59,616 nt of DNA from a virus: positions 1-59,616 of the IMG/VR virus record IMGVR_UViG_3300010391_000280. One strand, given 5' to 3'. The stretch's first letter is position 1. The number at the start of each line of letters is the position of its first letter. Under the pieces are notes generated by a model. The model searched no databases and was not told the DNA's origin. It was given only the letters and a program-made list of their open reading frames with translations. Positions 28,270 through 37,461 of this stretch are shown piece by piece. Made by a program: the position numbers and the translations under genes.

Positions 28270-29237
28270 TGGAAACCGGGCTGTCTTATAGTGATGTTTG
28301 CATGGTTCCTAAATATAACAATATATCTAGTAGATTAGACCCATCTGTGTCTACTCAACTTACAAAGAAATTTAATATTAAAATACCTATTTTAGCGGCT
28401 AATATGGATACTATAATAGGATCAGATTTAGCTAAAATTCTTACAGAGAAAGGTAGTGTTCCTATTTTTCATCGCTTTTATAAAGATCAATCTGAATTAA
28501 GTGCTTTAGTTACTGAATACAAAGGTAAATGTTTTATGTCTTGTGGAGTAACTGAGCTTGGAGAGCTGTTTAGTTTAATTGAAACTAATAAATTGGAACC
28601 TACTGGAGTTTGTATTGATATAGCTCATGGCCATTCTAAAACAACGTTTGCTTCTATTGGAAGAATAAAAGAAAGATACGGAGAAAATTTTCAGGTAATT
28701 GCTGGTAATTGTTGTACCCCCACGGCTTTTAGAGATTTAATAAATGCCGGCGCCGATGCTGTTAAAGTCGGCATAGGACCTGGATCTATCTGTACCACGA
28801 GAAAAGTAACAGCTTTTGGAGTTCCACAATTTACTGCTGTTTATATGTGTGGAGAAGTAGCCAAAGAACTTAAGGTACCTTTAATTGCAGATGGAGGTAT
28901 TCGAGGCTCAAGAGAAATTGTTTTAGCTTTAGCTGCTGGGGCCTCTTCAGTTATGATTGGAGGGTTATTTGCTGAAACGTATGAAGCTGCTGGCAAAGGC
29001 AGCTTTCGTGGGCAGGCTAGTCAAGCGTTTCAAAATGATTATTTTGGTCGAGTTAAAGATGGCACTATCCCTGAAGGAATGAGTAGAGTCGTAAAACAGC
29101 GAATAACTGCTGCTGCTGCAATTGATGATTTATTAGCTGGACTCCGTTCTGGTATGACTTATTGTGGTGCTAATACCATTCATGAATTGCAAAGAAAAGC
29201 AGAATTTATGAGAGTTACAGAAGGATATTGGTCATGA
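28269..29237 (+). CDS. IMP dehydrogenase / GMP reductase family enzyme
   Basis: 322 residues, a catalytic barrel without CBS domains. It has [10 protein letters not shown] (N-terminal strand), ANMDTI, and the active-site loop [11 protein letters not shown] with C175, followed by ADGGIRG and MIGGLFA for phosphate binding. Length and lack of CBS domains fit either a CBS-less IMPDH or a GMP reductase; the sequence alone does not decide. It controls the IMP/XMP/GMP balance and is an unusual gene for a phage. Confidence 0.85.
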   Translation: METGLSYSDVCMVPKYNNISSRLDPSVSTQLTKKFNIKIPILAANMDTIIGSDLAKILTEKGSVPIFHRFYKDQSELSALVTEYKGKCFMSCGVTELGELFSLIETNKLEPTGVCIDIAHGHSKTTFASIGRIKERYGENFQVIAGNCCTPTAFRDLINAGADAVKVGIGPGSICTTRKVTAFGVPQFTAVYMCGEVAKELKVPLIADGGIRGSREIVLALAAGASSVMIGGLFAETYEAAGKGSFRGQASQAFQNDYFGRVKDGTIPEGMSRVVKQRITAAAAIDDLLAGLRSGMTYCGANTIHELQRKAEFMRVTEGYWS

Positions 29238-29416
29238 AAATTAAAAAACCTAGAAGCAGTTATTTTGTTATTTGTAGTAAATCTATTGGTGGAAATGGTC
29301 CTTTTATTTGGATTTCAAGTCAAGGTTCTAGTACTCCTGTAAGCCCTAATGAGGCTGAAAGAGTAGGAAAGAAGCTAATTCAAGCTGCTAAATATGTTAG
29401 ATCAAAAGGTAGATAA
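29234..29416 (+). CDS. Hypothetical basic protein, 60 aa
   Basis: ATG 29234 overlaps the IMPDH-like stop (ATGA). The chain begins [13 protein letters not shown] and is short, basic and mixed in structure, ending AAKYVRSKGR. It overlaps the start of the ThyX gene by up to 23 nt. No family is recognised. Confidence 0.5.
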   Translation: MKIKKPRSSYFVICSKSIGGNGPFIWISSQGSSTPVSPNEAERVGKKLIQAAKYVRSKGR

Positions 29417-30098
29417 ATTGAAACCTGTAAATGTTCTGGATCATGGTTATGTAGTGCTTCATTCTCATATGGGCAATGATTTGTCTGTTGTTAACGCTGC
29501 TAGGCAATCTTTTGGCGCATCTGAAGTTGAAATGAACGAGCGTAATAAAGGATTGATTAATTTTCTTATGAGAGAAAGGCACGGCACTCCATTTGAAATG
29601 GTTGCTTTTACTTTTAATATAAAACTTCCTATATTTGTAATGAGAGAATTAATTAGACATAGAATTGCAAGCTATAATGAATATAGCGGCCGTTATACAA
29701 AAATGATTTCAGATTTTTATGTTCCTTCTGAAGCAAGTATAAGAACCCAAACTGGAAAACCTGGTTCTTATATTTTTTTGCCTATTGAGAAGCGTAAAGC
29801 TAAAATTGTAAGAGCAGGATTCAATATTTTTTCAAAAGTTGCATATAAACTTTATGAGTTTTTTTTAGACATGGGAGTAGCTAAAGAAGTAGCTAGAATG
29901 ATTTTACCGGTTAATTATTATACGCAATTTACATGGACCATAAATTTACGTTCTTTATTTAATTTTATTAGTCTTCGTAGTGATGAAACTGCAATGTATG
30001 AAATTAGACAATATTCTCAAACTATCGAAACTATGATAAGTGAAATTGTTCCTGAGTGTTATAGGGCGTTTATTAAGAATGGAAGAAAGTCTCCATGA
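29394..30098 (+). CDS. thyX: Flavin-dependent thymidylate synthase ThyX
   Basis: 234 residues from ATG 29394; a TTG at 29418 with AAAGG at good spacing is a credible alternative start. The ThyX signature R-H-R-x2-S-x2-E-Y-S-x-R-Y is intact (R88-H-R90 ... S93 ... Y101). It methylates dUMP to dTMP with FAD, NADPH and methylene-tetrahydrofolate, and supplies thymidine for phage DNA. Together with the uracil-sensing-like polymerase domain it bears on dUTP/dTTP balance. Assignment is firm. Confidence 0.93.
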   Translation: MLDQKVDKLKPVNVLDHGYVVLHSHMGNDLSVVNAARQSFGASEVEMNERNKGLINFLMRERHGTPFEMVAFTFNIKLPIFVMRELIRHRIASYNEYSGRYTKMISDFYVPSEASIRTQTGKPGSYIFLPIEKRKAKIVRAGFNIFSKVAYKLYEFFLDMGVAKEVARMILPVNYYTQFTWTINLRSLFNFISLRSDETAMYEIRQYSQTIETMISEIVPECYRAFIKNGRKSP

Positions 30099-30391
30099 CT
30101 TGTTTAAATTGTGAAAAAATGCAATTGACAAATAAAGAACTGCATAGACGACTGCAAAAAGCCGAGTCTAAGGCGGCTCAAATTTTTAAGTTGCATAATC
30201 CTATGTTAGCTGAATTAGAAAGTAGTGCTAATACATTAAAAGACTGTGCAGGAAAATTGAGGATGTTATATAAAAAAGAGTGGAGGCAGTTTCAAACCGA
30301 TGATCCGCTATTTAAGGAAAAATATGAACTGTATATTACAAAACATGACATGTTTAATCGGTTTAAGAGCTGGATAACTAAAGGAAAATAA
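30095..30391 (+). CDS. Hypothetical helical protein, 98 aa
   Basis: Begins MTCLNCEKMQLTNKELHRRLQ. A CxxC at the N-terminus is followed by helical, coiled-coil-prone sequence (ELESSANTLKDCAGKLRMLYKKEW). The start overlaps the ThyX stop. No family is recognised; a small DNA- or protein-binding adaptor is possible. Confidence 0.55.
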   Translation: MTCLNCEKMQLTNKELHRRLQKAESKAAQIFKLHNPMLAELESSANTLKDCAGKLRMLYKKEWRQFQTDDPLFKEKYELYITKHDMFNRFKSWITKGK

Positions 30392-30393
30392 AT

Positions 30394-30939
30394 ATGCCAA
30401 TTATTGTAGGATTGTGTGGTAACAAGCAAAGCGGTAAATCTACCGTAGCTCAACACTTAGTAAGTCTTGGATTTTATGAGATTTCTTGGGCTTACCCTTT
30501 AAAAGAGATAATTGGTCGTGAGTTGTTTGGTCTGAAGGAGCATCAGCTTTATGGATCTGAAGAAGAGAAAGAAGCAATTATTCCTGACTGGGGATTATCT
30601 GCTAGACAAATTCTTCAGTTAACAGGTACCGAATGTTTTAGAAAAGTAATTAGAGATGATTTTTGGGTAGTTATAGGGAAAAGAAGATTAATTGAACTTT
30701 TTGATAGAGGTAAAAATATTGTAATAAGCGATTGTAGATTTCCTAATGAAATGGAAGCTATTAAATCTTTAGGAGGCTATTCAGTTAGAATAGTCCGTAG
30801 AGGTCAGATATCTACAGATCCGCATCCTAGTGAAAATAGTTTAAATGATTATATAACAGATCATACTATTATCGCCTCATCTGGAGACATTAAAGAATTG
30901 AAGGGTGAAATAGAAAAATTTATATATGCCAATAGTTAA
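30394..30939 (+). CDS. Deoxynucleoside monophosphate kinase (T4 gp1-like)
   Basis: 181 residues. P-loop GNKQSGKST (9-17), a YPLKEIIG segment, LSARQILQLTGTECFRKV (the conserved LxRxxLQxxGT-like helix of gp1 kinases) and a VISDCRFPNE motif are all present. It phosphorylates dNMPs, downstream of ThyX and MazG, to complete dNTP supply. It is shorter than T4 gp1 (241). Assignment is good. Confidence 0.85.
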   Translation: MPIIVGLCGNKQSGKSTVAQHLVSLGFYEISWAYPLKEIIGRELFGLKEHQLYGSEEEKEAIIPDWGLSARQILQLTGTECFRKVIRDDFWVVIGKRRLIELFDRGKNIVISDCRFPNEMEAIKSLGGYSVRIVRRGQISTDPHPSENSLNDYITDHTIIASSGDIKELKGEIEKFIYANS

Positions 30940-33900
30940 ATCAAATACAGGGGCTCTAATGTGGGAGAACCCTACTCAAGAGAATATTGATTCGTTTAAA
31001 AAAAGTGTATTAGATTCTAGTTCTATAACCTACCAAGAAAAAAACCAATTAGGTTTAATTAAAAAATTAGACGAATTTGTTATTGACACTCTTAACGGAG
31101 CTAAGAGATTAGCTGATTCTAATGAAGCCATATTTAATAGTCTCAATGTTATTACTAAGGAAGGCTTAGGTATTGTAGATATCATTGTTCCGGTTTATGG
31201 TAGTTTTTATATTTTAAAAGAATGCATTAGAACAATAGAAGAACGAACTAATTGGCCTTATAGAATTACAATCATAGACGATTGTTCTCCTGAAGAAAAA
31301 ACCAAAGATTATTTACGAGAGCTTGAAAATAAATGGACTGGTTCTCTTAATAAGCATCAAGTAATTTATAACAAAAAAAATAAAGGATTCGCAGCTACTG
31401 TAAATAGTGGAATTCGAGCTACTAATGGTCGTTATATTTGTATCCTAAATTCAGACGTATTGGTTACTCAAAATTGGTTAACTAAAATGGTTCTAGCTTT
31501 AGAAAGCAACCCAAAAAATAAAATAGTTAATCCTTGCACCAATAATACAGCTTTAATAGATGTTCCTATGCAACCGGGAACATCGTATATAGATATGAAT
31601 AGAGCTTTAGAAAAAGTATCTTCTCACCGCTACCCTGAAGTTATGCCTACCGGATTTTGCTTTATGTTTAATAGAGCCTTAACTAGATCGGTAGGTTTCT
31701 TAGATGAAGGATTTGAAAATTACGGCGAAGAAACTGATTTCTGGATGCGAACAATTACTCATGTACAAGGAGGAGAGTATCCAAGATGGAAAGCTGTATT
31801 AGCTGATGATACTTATCTTTTCCATGAAAGAGGGAGTAGTTTTTCAAGTTTAGGTCATTCAGTTCACATGTCTAAAAGACGAGATGGAAGTGATAGATTT
31901 CATTCTAGATGGCCTTCATTTAAAAATTGGCAAAAATCTTTTGATATTAAAAAAACAATGGCACCATTACGGTCTACTTTACCTATTTCTTCTGTGCAGA
32001 ATTCAAAATGGAAATATAATATTGCGTTTGTAACATACAGTACAGCTTATTGCGGCGGCATGAAATATATTACAGATATAGTAAATTATTTAATAGAAAA
32101 TAATGTAAATGTAAAAGTTGTTCAAATTAAAAGAAACCCTACTCAGCCTATAGAAACCCTTGGAGAACTTAGAATCGCACCTATTATATTTAATGATCCT
32201 GAAGATGCGATCAGAAATTTTAAAGTTAAAGTTTTTGATAGAGGCGTAGTAGTGGCTGCTACAAATGAGCTGGCTCTTATTGTTAAACATATTTGTTTTG
32301 GAGATGATAGATTAAATTCTGTTCTATTTGCACAAAGCCATGATCCATTAATTGCTCCAGGTCCTGAAATGAAAGAATTAATGGAAGAAGCTTATAAATC
32401 AGTAGATCATATTATATCCAATGCTGAATGGTTGGATTCTTATATAAAGGAAACTCATGGAGTAGATACTTTAGGTTTTGTTCGTCCTGGATACGATAGT
32501 GATGTGTTTTTTAAACGAGATAGAGAGTTAGGAGATGATAGACCTACAGTTCTTATATCTTTATTAAAATCATATCCTTTTAAAGGATATGATAGAGGAA
32601 TAACATTAGCTGTTACATTATCTAAGTTGATACAAAGAAACAATGAAAATTTTCGTATAATGGCTATAGGAACTACTCAAGCTTTTGAGTGTCCAGATGT
32701 TATTTGTCTAGGAGCAGTTTCTCCTAACTATTTATCTAAGCTTTTATCTACAGAAGTAGATATATTTGTAGATCCATCATATATACATACCTATGGTTTG
32801 CCTTCTATAGAAGCAATGGCCTCAGGTGTAGTTCCAGTTTCATGGGATAATTATGGTATAAATGAATATGCAGTCAATGGAAAAAATTCTTTAATTTTTC
32901 CAAATAATGCACCACCAGAAGCCTTGGCTAAAGAAATATTTGATCTTTTAAAAGATAAAGTTAGATTAAATAATATGAAAAATGAAACTGTAAAAATTGA
33001 TCAAACTAGAAAAGACTCGGTTAAGAACTTTGTTAATATATTAGAAAAAAAGTTAAATATATATTCAAATCCAAAAAATATCGCTATAATAACTCCTCAT
33101 CTTAGAAAGAGAGGAGGACCTGTAACTATAATGGATATAGCTAATAAACTTCAAGACAAAGGCCATCAAGTAGACATGTATACTCTGCATTCAGATTTAA
33201 ATACAGATCTATTAAAAAATTTAAGAGTTCCTATTCATATTGATTGGAAGAATATAAAGAAATGTGATCTATTAATAACGAATTCAGATAATCCAGAAAA
33301 TATATATTTTAATAAATTAAAGCAAGTTCGTAAGAAAGTATTATTAAAATTGTCTCATAATAAACGATTTCAAGTTCTTGAAGATAATAGTTTAAAATTA
33401 AAATGGGATAAAATAATTACAAGTACACAATGGTTAGTTGATTCCTGTATAAATCCTAGGGTTAGTGAAGGTTGGACTCATCCTCCTCAGCCAGCCGTCA
33501 GATTAGGCTGGTATCATTATGATCATTCTTCATTTTCAAAACCTCCTAATGAAATAGTTTTTAGAACGTTAGAAGATGAAAAAGTACCTATTATTGTGGG
33601 TATTTTAGCTCATCACTATCCATTAAAAGGAACACCAGATTCTTTAAAAGTCCTAGAAATTTTAAAGAAAAAGTATGGTACTAAGCTTTATGTGGTTGCT
33701 GTAGGAGAGCAAGAAGAATTTACCAAAACAAAACCTAGTTGGGTTAATTTTTTGTACAATTTACCTAGAAACCAATTAACTGAAGTTATGGCTCAAACAG
33801 ACATATGGCTTAATTGTTCACATACAGAAGGACTAGGAAGAATGACATTAGAGGCTATGTCAGCAAGCTGTGGAATTGTGACTACAACTACAGAAGCAGA

Positions 33901-34108
33901 GTTTACTGTAGAAGGAGAAAATTGTTTAATGGCTCCTATAGGAGATATTAGAAAAATAACAGAAGCAGTAGATTTATTAATAAAAGATCCTGAATTACGC
34001 AAAAAATTAGCTACTGCTGGTCATGAAACAGCTAAAAAATGGTCAAATTCAGAGGAATATAGCGATAAATTAAATAAAATAATTAAGGACATATTTGAAA
34101 ATGACTAA
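30926..34108 (+). CDS. Three-domain glycosyltransferase, 1060 aa
   Basis: Residues about 80-300 are a GT2 (GT-A) domain: DIIVPVYGS, IIDDCSP, NKGFAATVN and ILNSDV, a DxD-like site. Residues about 362-700 are a GT4-type (GT-B) domain: AFVTYSTAYCGGMKYI, YPFKGYDRG and HTYGLPSIEAMASGVVPV. Residues about 714-1055 are a second GT-B: IITPHLRKRGGPVTI, HHYPLKGTPDSL and HTEGLGRMTLEAMSA. Three fused transferases could build a short glycan on protein or lipid. The target is not shown; the Ser/Thr/Asn-rich gene at 35776 is a candidate. Confidence 0.88.
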   Translation: MPIVKSNTGALMWENPTQENIDSFKKSVLDSSSITYQEKNQLGLIKKLDEFVIDTLNGAKRLADSNEAIFNSLNVITKEGLGIVDIIVPVYGSFYILKECIRTIEERTNWPYRITIIDDCSPEEKTKDYLRELENKWTGSLNKHQVIYNKKNKGFAATVNSGIRATNGRYICILNSDVLVTQNWLTKMVLALESNPKNKIVNPCTNNTALIDVPMQPGTSYIDMNRALEKVSSHRYPEVMPTGFCFMFNRALTRSVGFLDEGFENYGEETDFWMRTITHVQGGEYPRWKAVLADDTYLFHERGSSFSSLGHSVHMSKRRDGSDRFHSRWPSFKNWQKSFDIKKTMAPLRSTLPISSVQNSKWKYNIAFVTYSTAYCGGMKYITDIVNYLIENNVNVKVVQIKRNPTQPIETLGELRIAPIIFNDPEDAIRNFKVKVFDRGVVVAATNELALIVKHICFGDDRLNSVLFAQSHDPLIAPGPEMKELMEEAYKSVDHIISNAEWLDSYIKETHGVDTLGFVRPGYDSDVFFKRDRELGDDRPTVLISLLKSYPFKGYDRGITLAVTLSKLIQRNNENFRIMAIGTTQAFECPDVICLGAVSPNYLSKLLSTEVDIFVDPSYIHTYGLPSIEAMASGVVPVSWDNYGINEYAVNGKNSLIFPNNAPPEALAKEIFDLLKDKVRLNNMKNETVKIDQTRKDSVKNFVNILEKKLNIYSNPKNIAIITPHLRKRGGPVTIMDIANKLQDKGHQVDMYTLHSDLNTDLLKNLRVPIHIDWKNIKKCDLLITNSDNPENIYFNKLKQVRKKVLLKLSHNKRFQVLEDNSLKLKWDKIITSTQWLVDSCINPRVSEGWTHPPQPAVRLGWYHYDHSSFSKPPNEIVFRTLEDEKVPIIVGILAHHYPLKGTPDSLKVLEILKKKYGTKLYVVAVGEQEEFTKTKPSWVNFLYNLPRNQLTEVMAQTDIWLNCSHTEGLGRMTLEAMSASCGIVTTTTEAEFTVEGENCLMAPIGDIRKITEAVDLLIKDPELRKKLATAGHETAKKWSNSEEYSDKLNKIIKDIFEND

Positions 34109-34835
34109 ACGAGGAGTAGGTATCGTACATTATAATAGAAATAATTTAATTAACAAGCTGTATGAGGCTGTAAAAGATACGGTTCCAATTGGAACCAAGA
34201 TAGTCGTGTGCGATGATGGCAGTTCTGAGGCTCCCAGGTTGCCCCAGGACGCGATTTTATTAAGAGGGCCTAACCTGGGCGTGTCTGCCAATAAAAATAG
34301 GGCTCTATGGGCTTTACAAGACGTTCATTATTTGGCTATTATAGAAGACGATTTATTCCCTACCCAAAAAGGATGGTTTGAGATGTACGAAGAAGCAGCA
34401 GCTTTATCAGATACCCATCATTTTTGCAGAATAGCTGATGATAAATCAACACCAGAGATATACCCTAAAGCTTCAGAATTTTTAAAAACTTTTAATTATA
34501 CTCCTGTATACGGTAATAGCCCACGCGGAGACTTTACATTTATTACATCTAGAGTAATTAAAGAAGTTGGAGCGTTTGATCCTAGATTTTTAGGTGCGGG
34601 ATACGCCCACGGACATTGGTCTGATAGGGTGATAAAAGCTGGTTTAGTTCCTCATCCTTTGAAGTATTGGGATATTAAGGAAGCGAGAGATTTATTTGTA
34701 CAAGAAGGAGACACTGAAGGAGGCCGGTGGATAGACCTAGAAAAAACCAAGTTAGAAATAAAAGCCAATAAATCTATATTAAAAAGTATAAATAAAGAGC
34801 CAGAATACACTTATCGCTCTCTGGTTTTATCATGA
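34101..34835 (+). CDS. GT2-family glycosyltransferase
   Basis: 244 residues from ATG 34101 (8-nt overlap with the upstream gene). RGVGIVHYNRNNL, VVCDDGSSEAP, NLGVSANKNRAL and AIIEDDLFP give the nucleotide-sugar-binding and metal-binding motifs of a GT-A fold, with EDD as the DxD-like triad. It is part of the four-gene glycan block. Donor and acceptor are unknown. Confidence 0.82.
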   Translation: MTKRGVGIVHYNRNNLINKLYEAVKDTVPIGTKIVVCDDGSSEAPRLPQDAILLRGPNLGVSANKNRALWALQDVHYLAIIEDDLFPTQKGWFEMYEEAAALSDTHHFCRIADDKSTPEIYPKASEFLKTFNYTPVYGNSPRGDFTFITSRVIKEVGAFDPRFLGAGYAHGHWSDRVIKAGLVPHPLKYWDIKEARDLFVQEGDTEGGRWIDLEKTKLEIKANKSILKSINKEPEYTYRSLVLS

Positions 34836-35779
34836 AGATAATATTGGGATACAGACAAGAATTTGATCCAAGAGATCAAAAACCAATAGAAACATATTCT
34901 AGATCATTTCATCATTATTTAAATCAAGCCGGTCACACGGTTTTAGCCGTAGGCGAAGGACACCCTTTTCAAGATATAGATCAGATAGGAGATATTTGGA
35001 AATCCTGGGATTTATGGTTGGATATAGAACAAGGGCGTAATAATAAGGGTGAACTCCGCTTTCAATATGCAGATCAAAATAGAACAGATAAAGTACAACT
35101 TCCTTCGGCTGTTAGATATGTAGATTCGCATGGAAACCCTTCTCTCCACCATAGAGGTGCGAAAAAATACGATCATGTTTTTTTTGCTGTTTGGGATAAA
35201 CGTGATTTATTTGCAAATCATCCCTCAGCTCATTGGTGTCCAAATGCCAGCGATGAGAGATGGTTTTATAGATTACCAAACTTAGATTTTTACAGTTTTC
35301 CTATAGGGTTTTATGGGACCAAAGATGGTCTCGATAGGGCTGATGATTTAAAAAGAATCTGTGAAATAAGAGAAATAAGTCCTGATGTACGAGAAATAGG
35401 CCGTAATGGTAAACATAGATGGCCCGAAACTTGTAGATCAATGAACCAATGTAAAGTTTTATTTAATAAGGGCCAAAAACATGATGGGCCTAATCAGAGA
35501 GTAATCGAGTCTATGCTTGTTGGTAGACCATTAATAACAGATAAAGATGCTAGAGATGGTATATCTAAACTGTTCATAGAAAATGAACACTATTTAGGAT
35601 ATTCCAATCAAGCTGAGCTGGGAGTTCAGCTTGATTGGGCAATGAGCGAATGTGAAGGTAAAGATACGTTAGCTATAAGTATGGCTGAACGTGCTTTATT
35701 AATAGTAAAAGAAAAACATCTTATACAACATAGAATTAATCAAATTCTTGAAGTTGTAAATAAAGGAGAAAGTAAATGA
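34832..35779 (+). CDS. CgeB-like glycosyltransferase, 315 aa
   Basis: The sequence has a GT-B-type end: CRSMNQCKVLFNKGQKHDGPNQRVIESMLVGRPLITDK, where E in RVIESM and the Gly-rich turn match retaining glycosyltransferases of the CgeB/GT4-like group. The N-terminal half carries SAHWCPNASDERWFY. It overlaps both neighbours by 4 nt. Probable third enzyme of the glycan pathway; substrate unknown. Confidence 0.7.
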   Translation: MKIILGYRQEFDPRDQKPIETYSRSFHHYLNQAGHTVLAVGEGHPFQDIDQIGDIWKSWDLWLDIEQGRNNKGELRFQYADQNRTDKVQLPSAVRYVDSHGNPSLHHRGAKKYDHVFFAVWDKRDLFANHPSAHWCPNASDERWFYRLPNLDFYSFPIGFYGTKDGLDRADDLKRICEIREISPDVREIGRNGKHRWPETCRSMNQCKVLFNKGQKHDGPNQRVIESMLVGRPLITDKDARDGISKLFIENEHYLGYSNQAELGVQLDWAMSECEGKDTLAISMAERALLIVKEKHLIQHRINQILEVVNKGESK

Positions 35780-36135
35780 ACAAAAAATTCGATAAATATA
35801 TAAAGCAATATATAGGCAAGAAAAATAAACAAAAAAAGACATTAATTAGTGAGTCATTTATAGATGGAATAATGGCCTCAACATCAATTAATGCGACTAA
35901 CACTAGTATTAATACTAATTGGTTGCTCCCTACTATTAATACTACAGGTAATAATAATAATACTTGGTTGACTACTACCAGTAATATCATTAGTAGTAGT
36001 AGTAATGATGTAAATTATTATCCTGACAAGATTTTAGATTATAATATTAAAATTATTAATGGAAATAAAATTCAAAAAAGATTAGAAACTATTTTTGAAC
36101 CTAGTGATGATGGAGTATTCTTTCCATGCGAATAA
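35776..36135 (+). CDS. Ser/Thr/Asn-rich protein, possible glycan acceptor
   Basis: 119 residues. After a Lys-rich N-terminus (KKFDKYIKQYIGKKNKQKK), residues about 35-78 are almost only S, T, N, I and W (STSINATNTSINTN; TTGNNNNTWLTTTS; ISSSSND), encoded by triplet-rich DNA (AGTAGTAGT). The tail is ordered-looking and ends FFPCE. Such composition next to three glycosyltransferases suggests a glycosylated virion or adhesin fragment, but this is inference; low-complexity drift is the alternative. Confidence 0.6.
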   Translation: MNKKFDKYIKQYIGKKNKQKKTLISESFIDGIMASTSINATNTSINTNWLLPTINTTGNNNNTWLTTTSNIISSSSNDVNYYPDKILDYNIKIINGNKIQKRLETIFEPSDDGVFFPCE

Positions 36136-36860
36136 GTAATGATCTCACTGCTTGTGTGCTTGTTTTGAATGATGAATATTGGCTACCATATGCTTTACAA
36201 GCAAGTCGAGGATTTTTTGGCCGATATGTAATTTATAATGTGGGAAGCAAAGACGGTACTAAAGAAATAATTAAATGGTTTATATCGTCAAGTGATGCAG
36301 AGTTTTTTGTTAGAGAGTTTGAAGATATACCTCCACGATTAATACAAGGAGTATTTAGAAATTCCATGATTGCAGAAGCAAGAACTGATTATTTTTTTAT
36401 ATTAGATGGCGATGAGGTTTATAATTCAAAGTCTTATTATAATTTAAAACTGCAAATACATAACGGTATAAATGAATGTAAAAATATTTACGGAGTAGTA
36501 AAACGCTGTGAAGTAAATAATGATTTAACAAAACGCTATTCAGATTTTAGAACTCATCATAGAATTTACCATAGAACAGCAATATTTAAAGGACCACATC
36601 CAGGAGAAGAACCGTATTTTAAACAAACATAAAATAATGAAACCCATTACACTGATGTTTTATGTTATCATTTACATAATGCTGAAAGGTCTAGTAAAGA
36701 TAAAGATGCGCTTAAACGTGCTGATAGGAAAAACCAAGGAACTTACCATCCAGGAAATCTTATTGCTTTTAATTTATTAGAAGAAGTGCCCCTACTAAGA
36801 AAGCCCATAGAAAACTTTCCGGTAGCGCCAGCTCTTAAAGAGCTACAACAAACCCAATGA
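36126..36860 (+). pseudogene. GT2 glycosyltransferase frame broken by one in-frame TAA
   Basis: The first 168 codons encode a GT-A enzyme start (CVLVLNDEYWLPYALQ, YNVGSKDGTKEI, ILDGDEVY as DxD). A TAA at 36630-36632 ends this part at EEPYFKQT. The same frame then stays open for 75 more codons (NNETHYTDVLCYHLHNAERSS ... KELQQTQ) to a TGA at 36858-36860, which overlaps the ATG of the HNH gene. The downstream part reads as normal protein, so a full-length 244-residue enzyme has been interrupted by a single stop. Nonsense mutation, readthrough or sequence error are all possible. Confidence 0.65.
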
Positions 36861-37303
36861 ATTTTTGGGATAGAGTAAATAGAACAGCTACTTGTTGGTT
36901 GTGGACTGGTCCTTTAAAAGAAGGACGATATGGTTCTTTTTATTTTAAAGGAAAAGGAGATCGAGCGCACAGAGTATCTTGGATAATAGCTTGGGGAGAT
37001 ATACCAAAAGGAATATGTGTTCTTCATAAATGTGATAATACCCTATGTGTTAATCCAGAACATTTATTTTTAGGTACACAACTTGATAATATTAAAGATA
37101 GAGACAATAAAGGCAGATGCAATCCTGGCGTTTCCTTCCAAAAAGGGTCTAAACATAAGAACGCAAAATTGACAGAGGAGAGTATATTAGAAATAAGAAA
37201 ATTGGCTAGCAGTTATACGCAAAAAGATTTAGCTAAAAAGTTTAGTGTGTCCATTGCAACTGTAAACTTTATAGTCAATAGAAAGACATGGACTCACATA
37301 TGA
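36857..37303 (+). CDS. HNH homing-type endonuclease
   Basis: 148 residues. ATCWLWTGPLKEGRYGSFYF and RAHRVSWIIAWGDIP lead to the HNH core VLHKCDNTLCVNPEHLFLGT (H-x2-C-D ... N-P-x-H-L), typical of the HNH_3 type in phages. The C-terminal 45 residues form a helix-turn-helix for target binding (TQKDLAKKFSVSIATVNFIV). It is a mobile selfish gene placed at the end of the interrupted glycosyltransferase. All catalytic residues appear intact. Confidence 0.82.
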   Translation: MNFWDRVNRTATCWLWTGPLKEGRYGSFYFKGKGDRAHRVSWIIAWGDIPKGICVLHKCDNTLCVNPEHLFLGTQLDNIKDRDNKGRCNPGVSFQKGSKHKNAKLTEESILEIRKLASSYTQKDLAKKFSVSIATVNFIVNRKTWTHI

Positions 37304-37461
37304 ATATTTCTTACCGCTGCAAATGCGGCCGCACTACTACTTATGGTCTTAAATGCGTAGCTTGTTCTGGTCCAACATTTGATTTTATATCTAAAAAGAT
37401 AGATGATCTTGAAGAGGAAAAAGATGATCCTGAAGAAGAAAAAGATGATGATGAAGATTAA
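37300..37461 (+). CDS. Zinc-ribbon protein with acidic tail, 53 aa
   Basis: ATG 37300 overlaps the HNH gene stop. CKCG and CVAC (residues 7-9 and 19-22) form a rubredoxin-like knuckle set. Residues 32-53 are almost all Asp/Glu with a few Lys (DDLEEEKDDPEEEKDD), a tail that could mimic nucleic acid. It is the last plus-strand gene, and its stop overlaps by 4 nt the end of the converging minus-strand gene. Function is unknown. Confidence 0.55.
   Translation: MNISYRCKCGRTTTYGLKCVACSGPTFDFISKKIDDLEEEKDDPEEEKDDDED

Noticed and set aside
24711-30939. 2-aminoadenine (Z) genome pathway
   Set aside because: MazG and a PolA-type polymerase are present, but PurZ and DatZ are not in the window, and IMPDH-like enzyme alone is not diagnostic. 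Left as a question in the findings.
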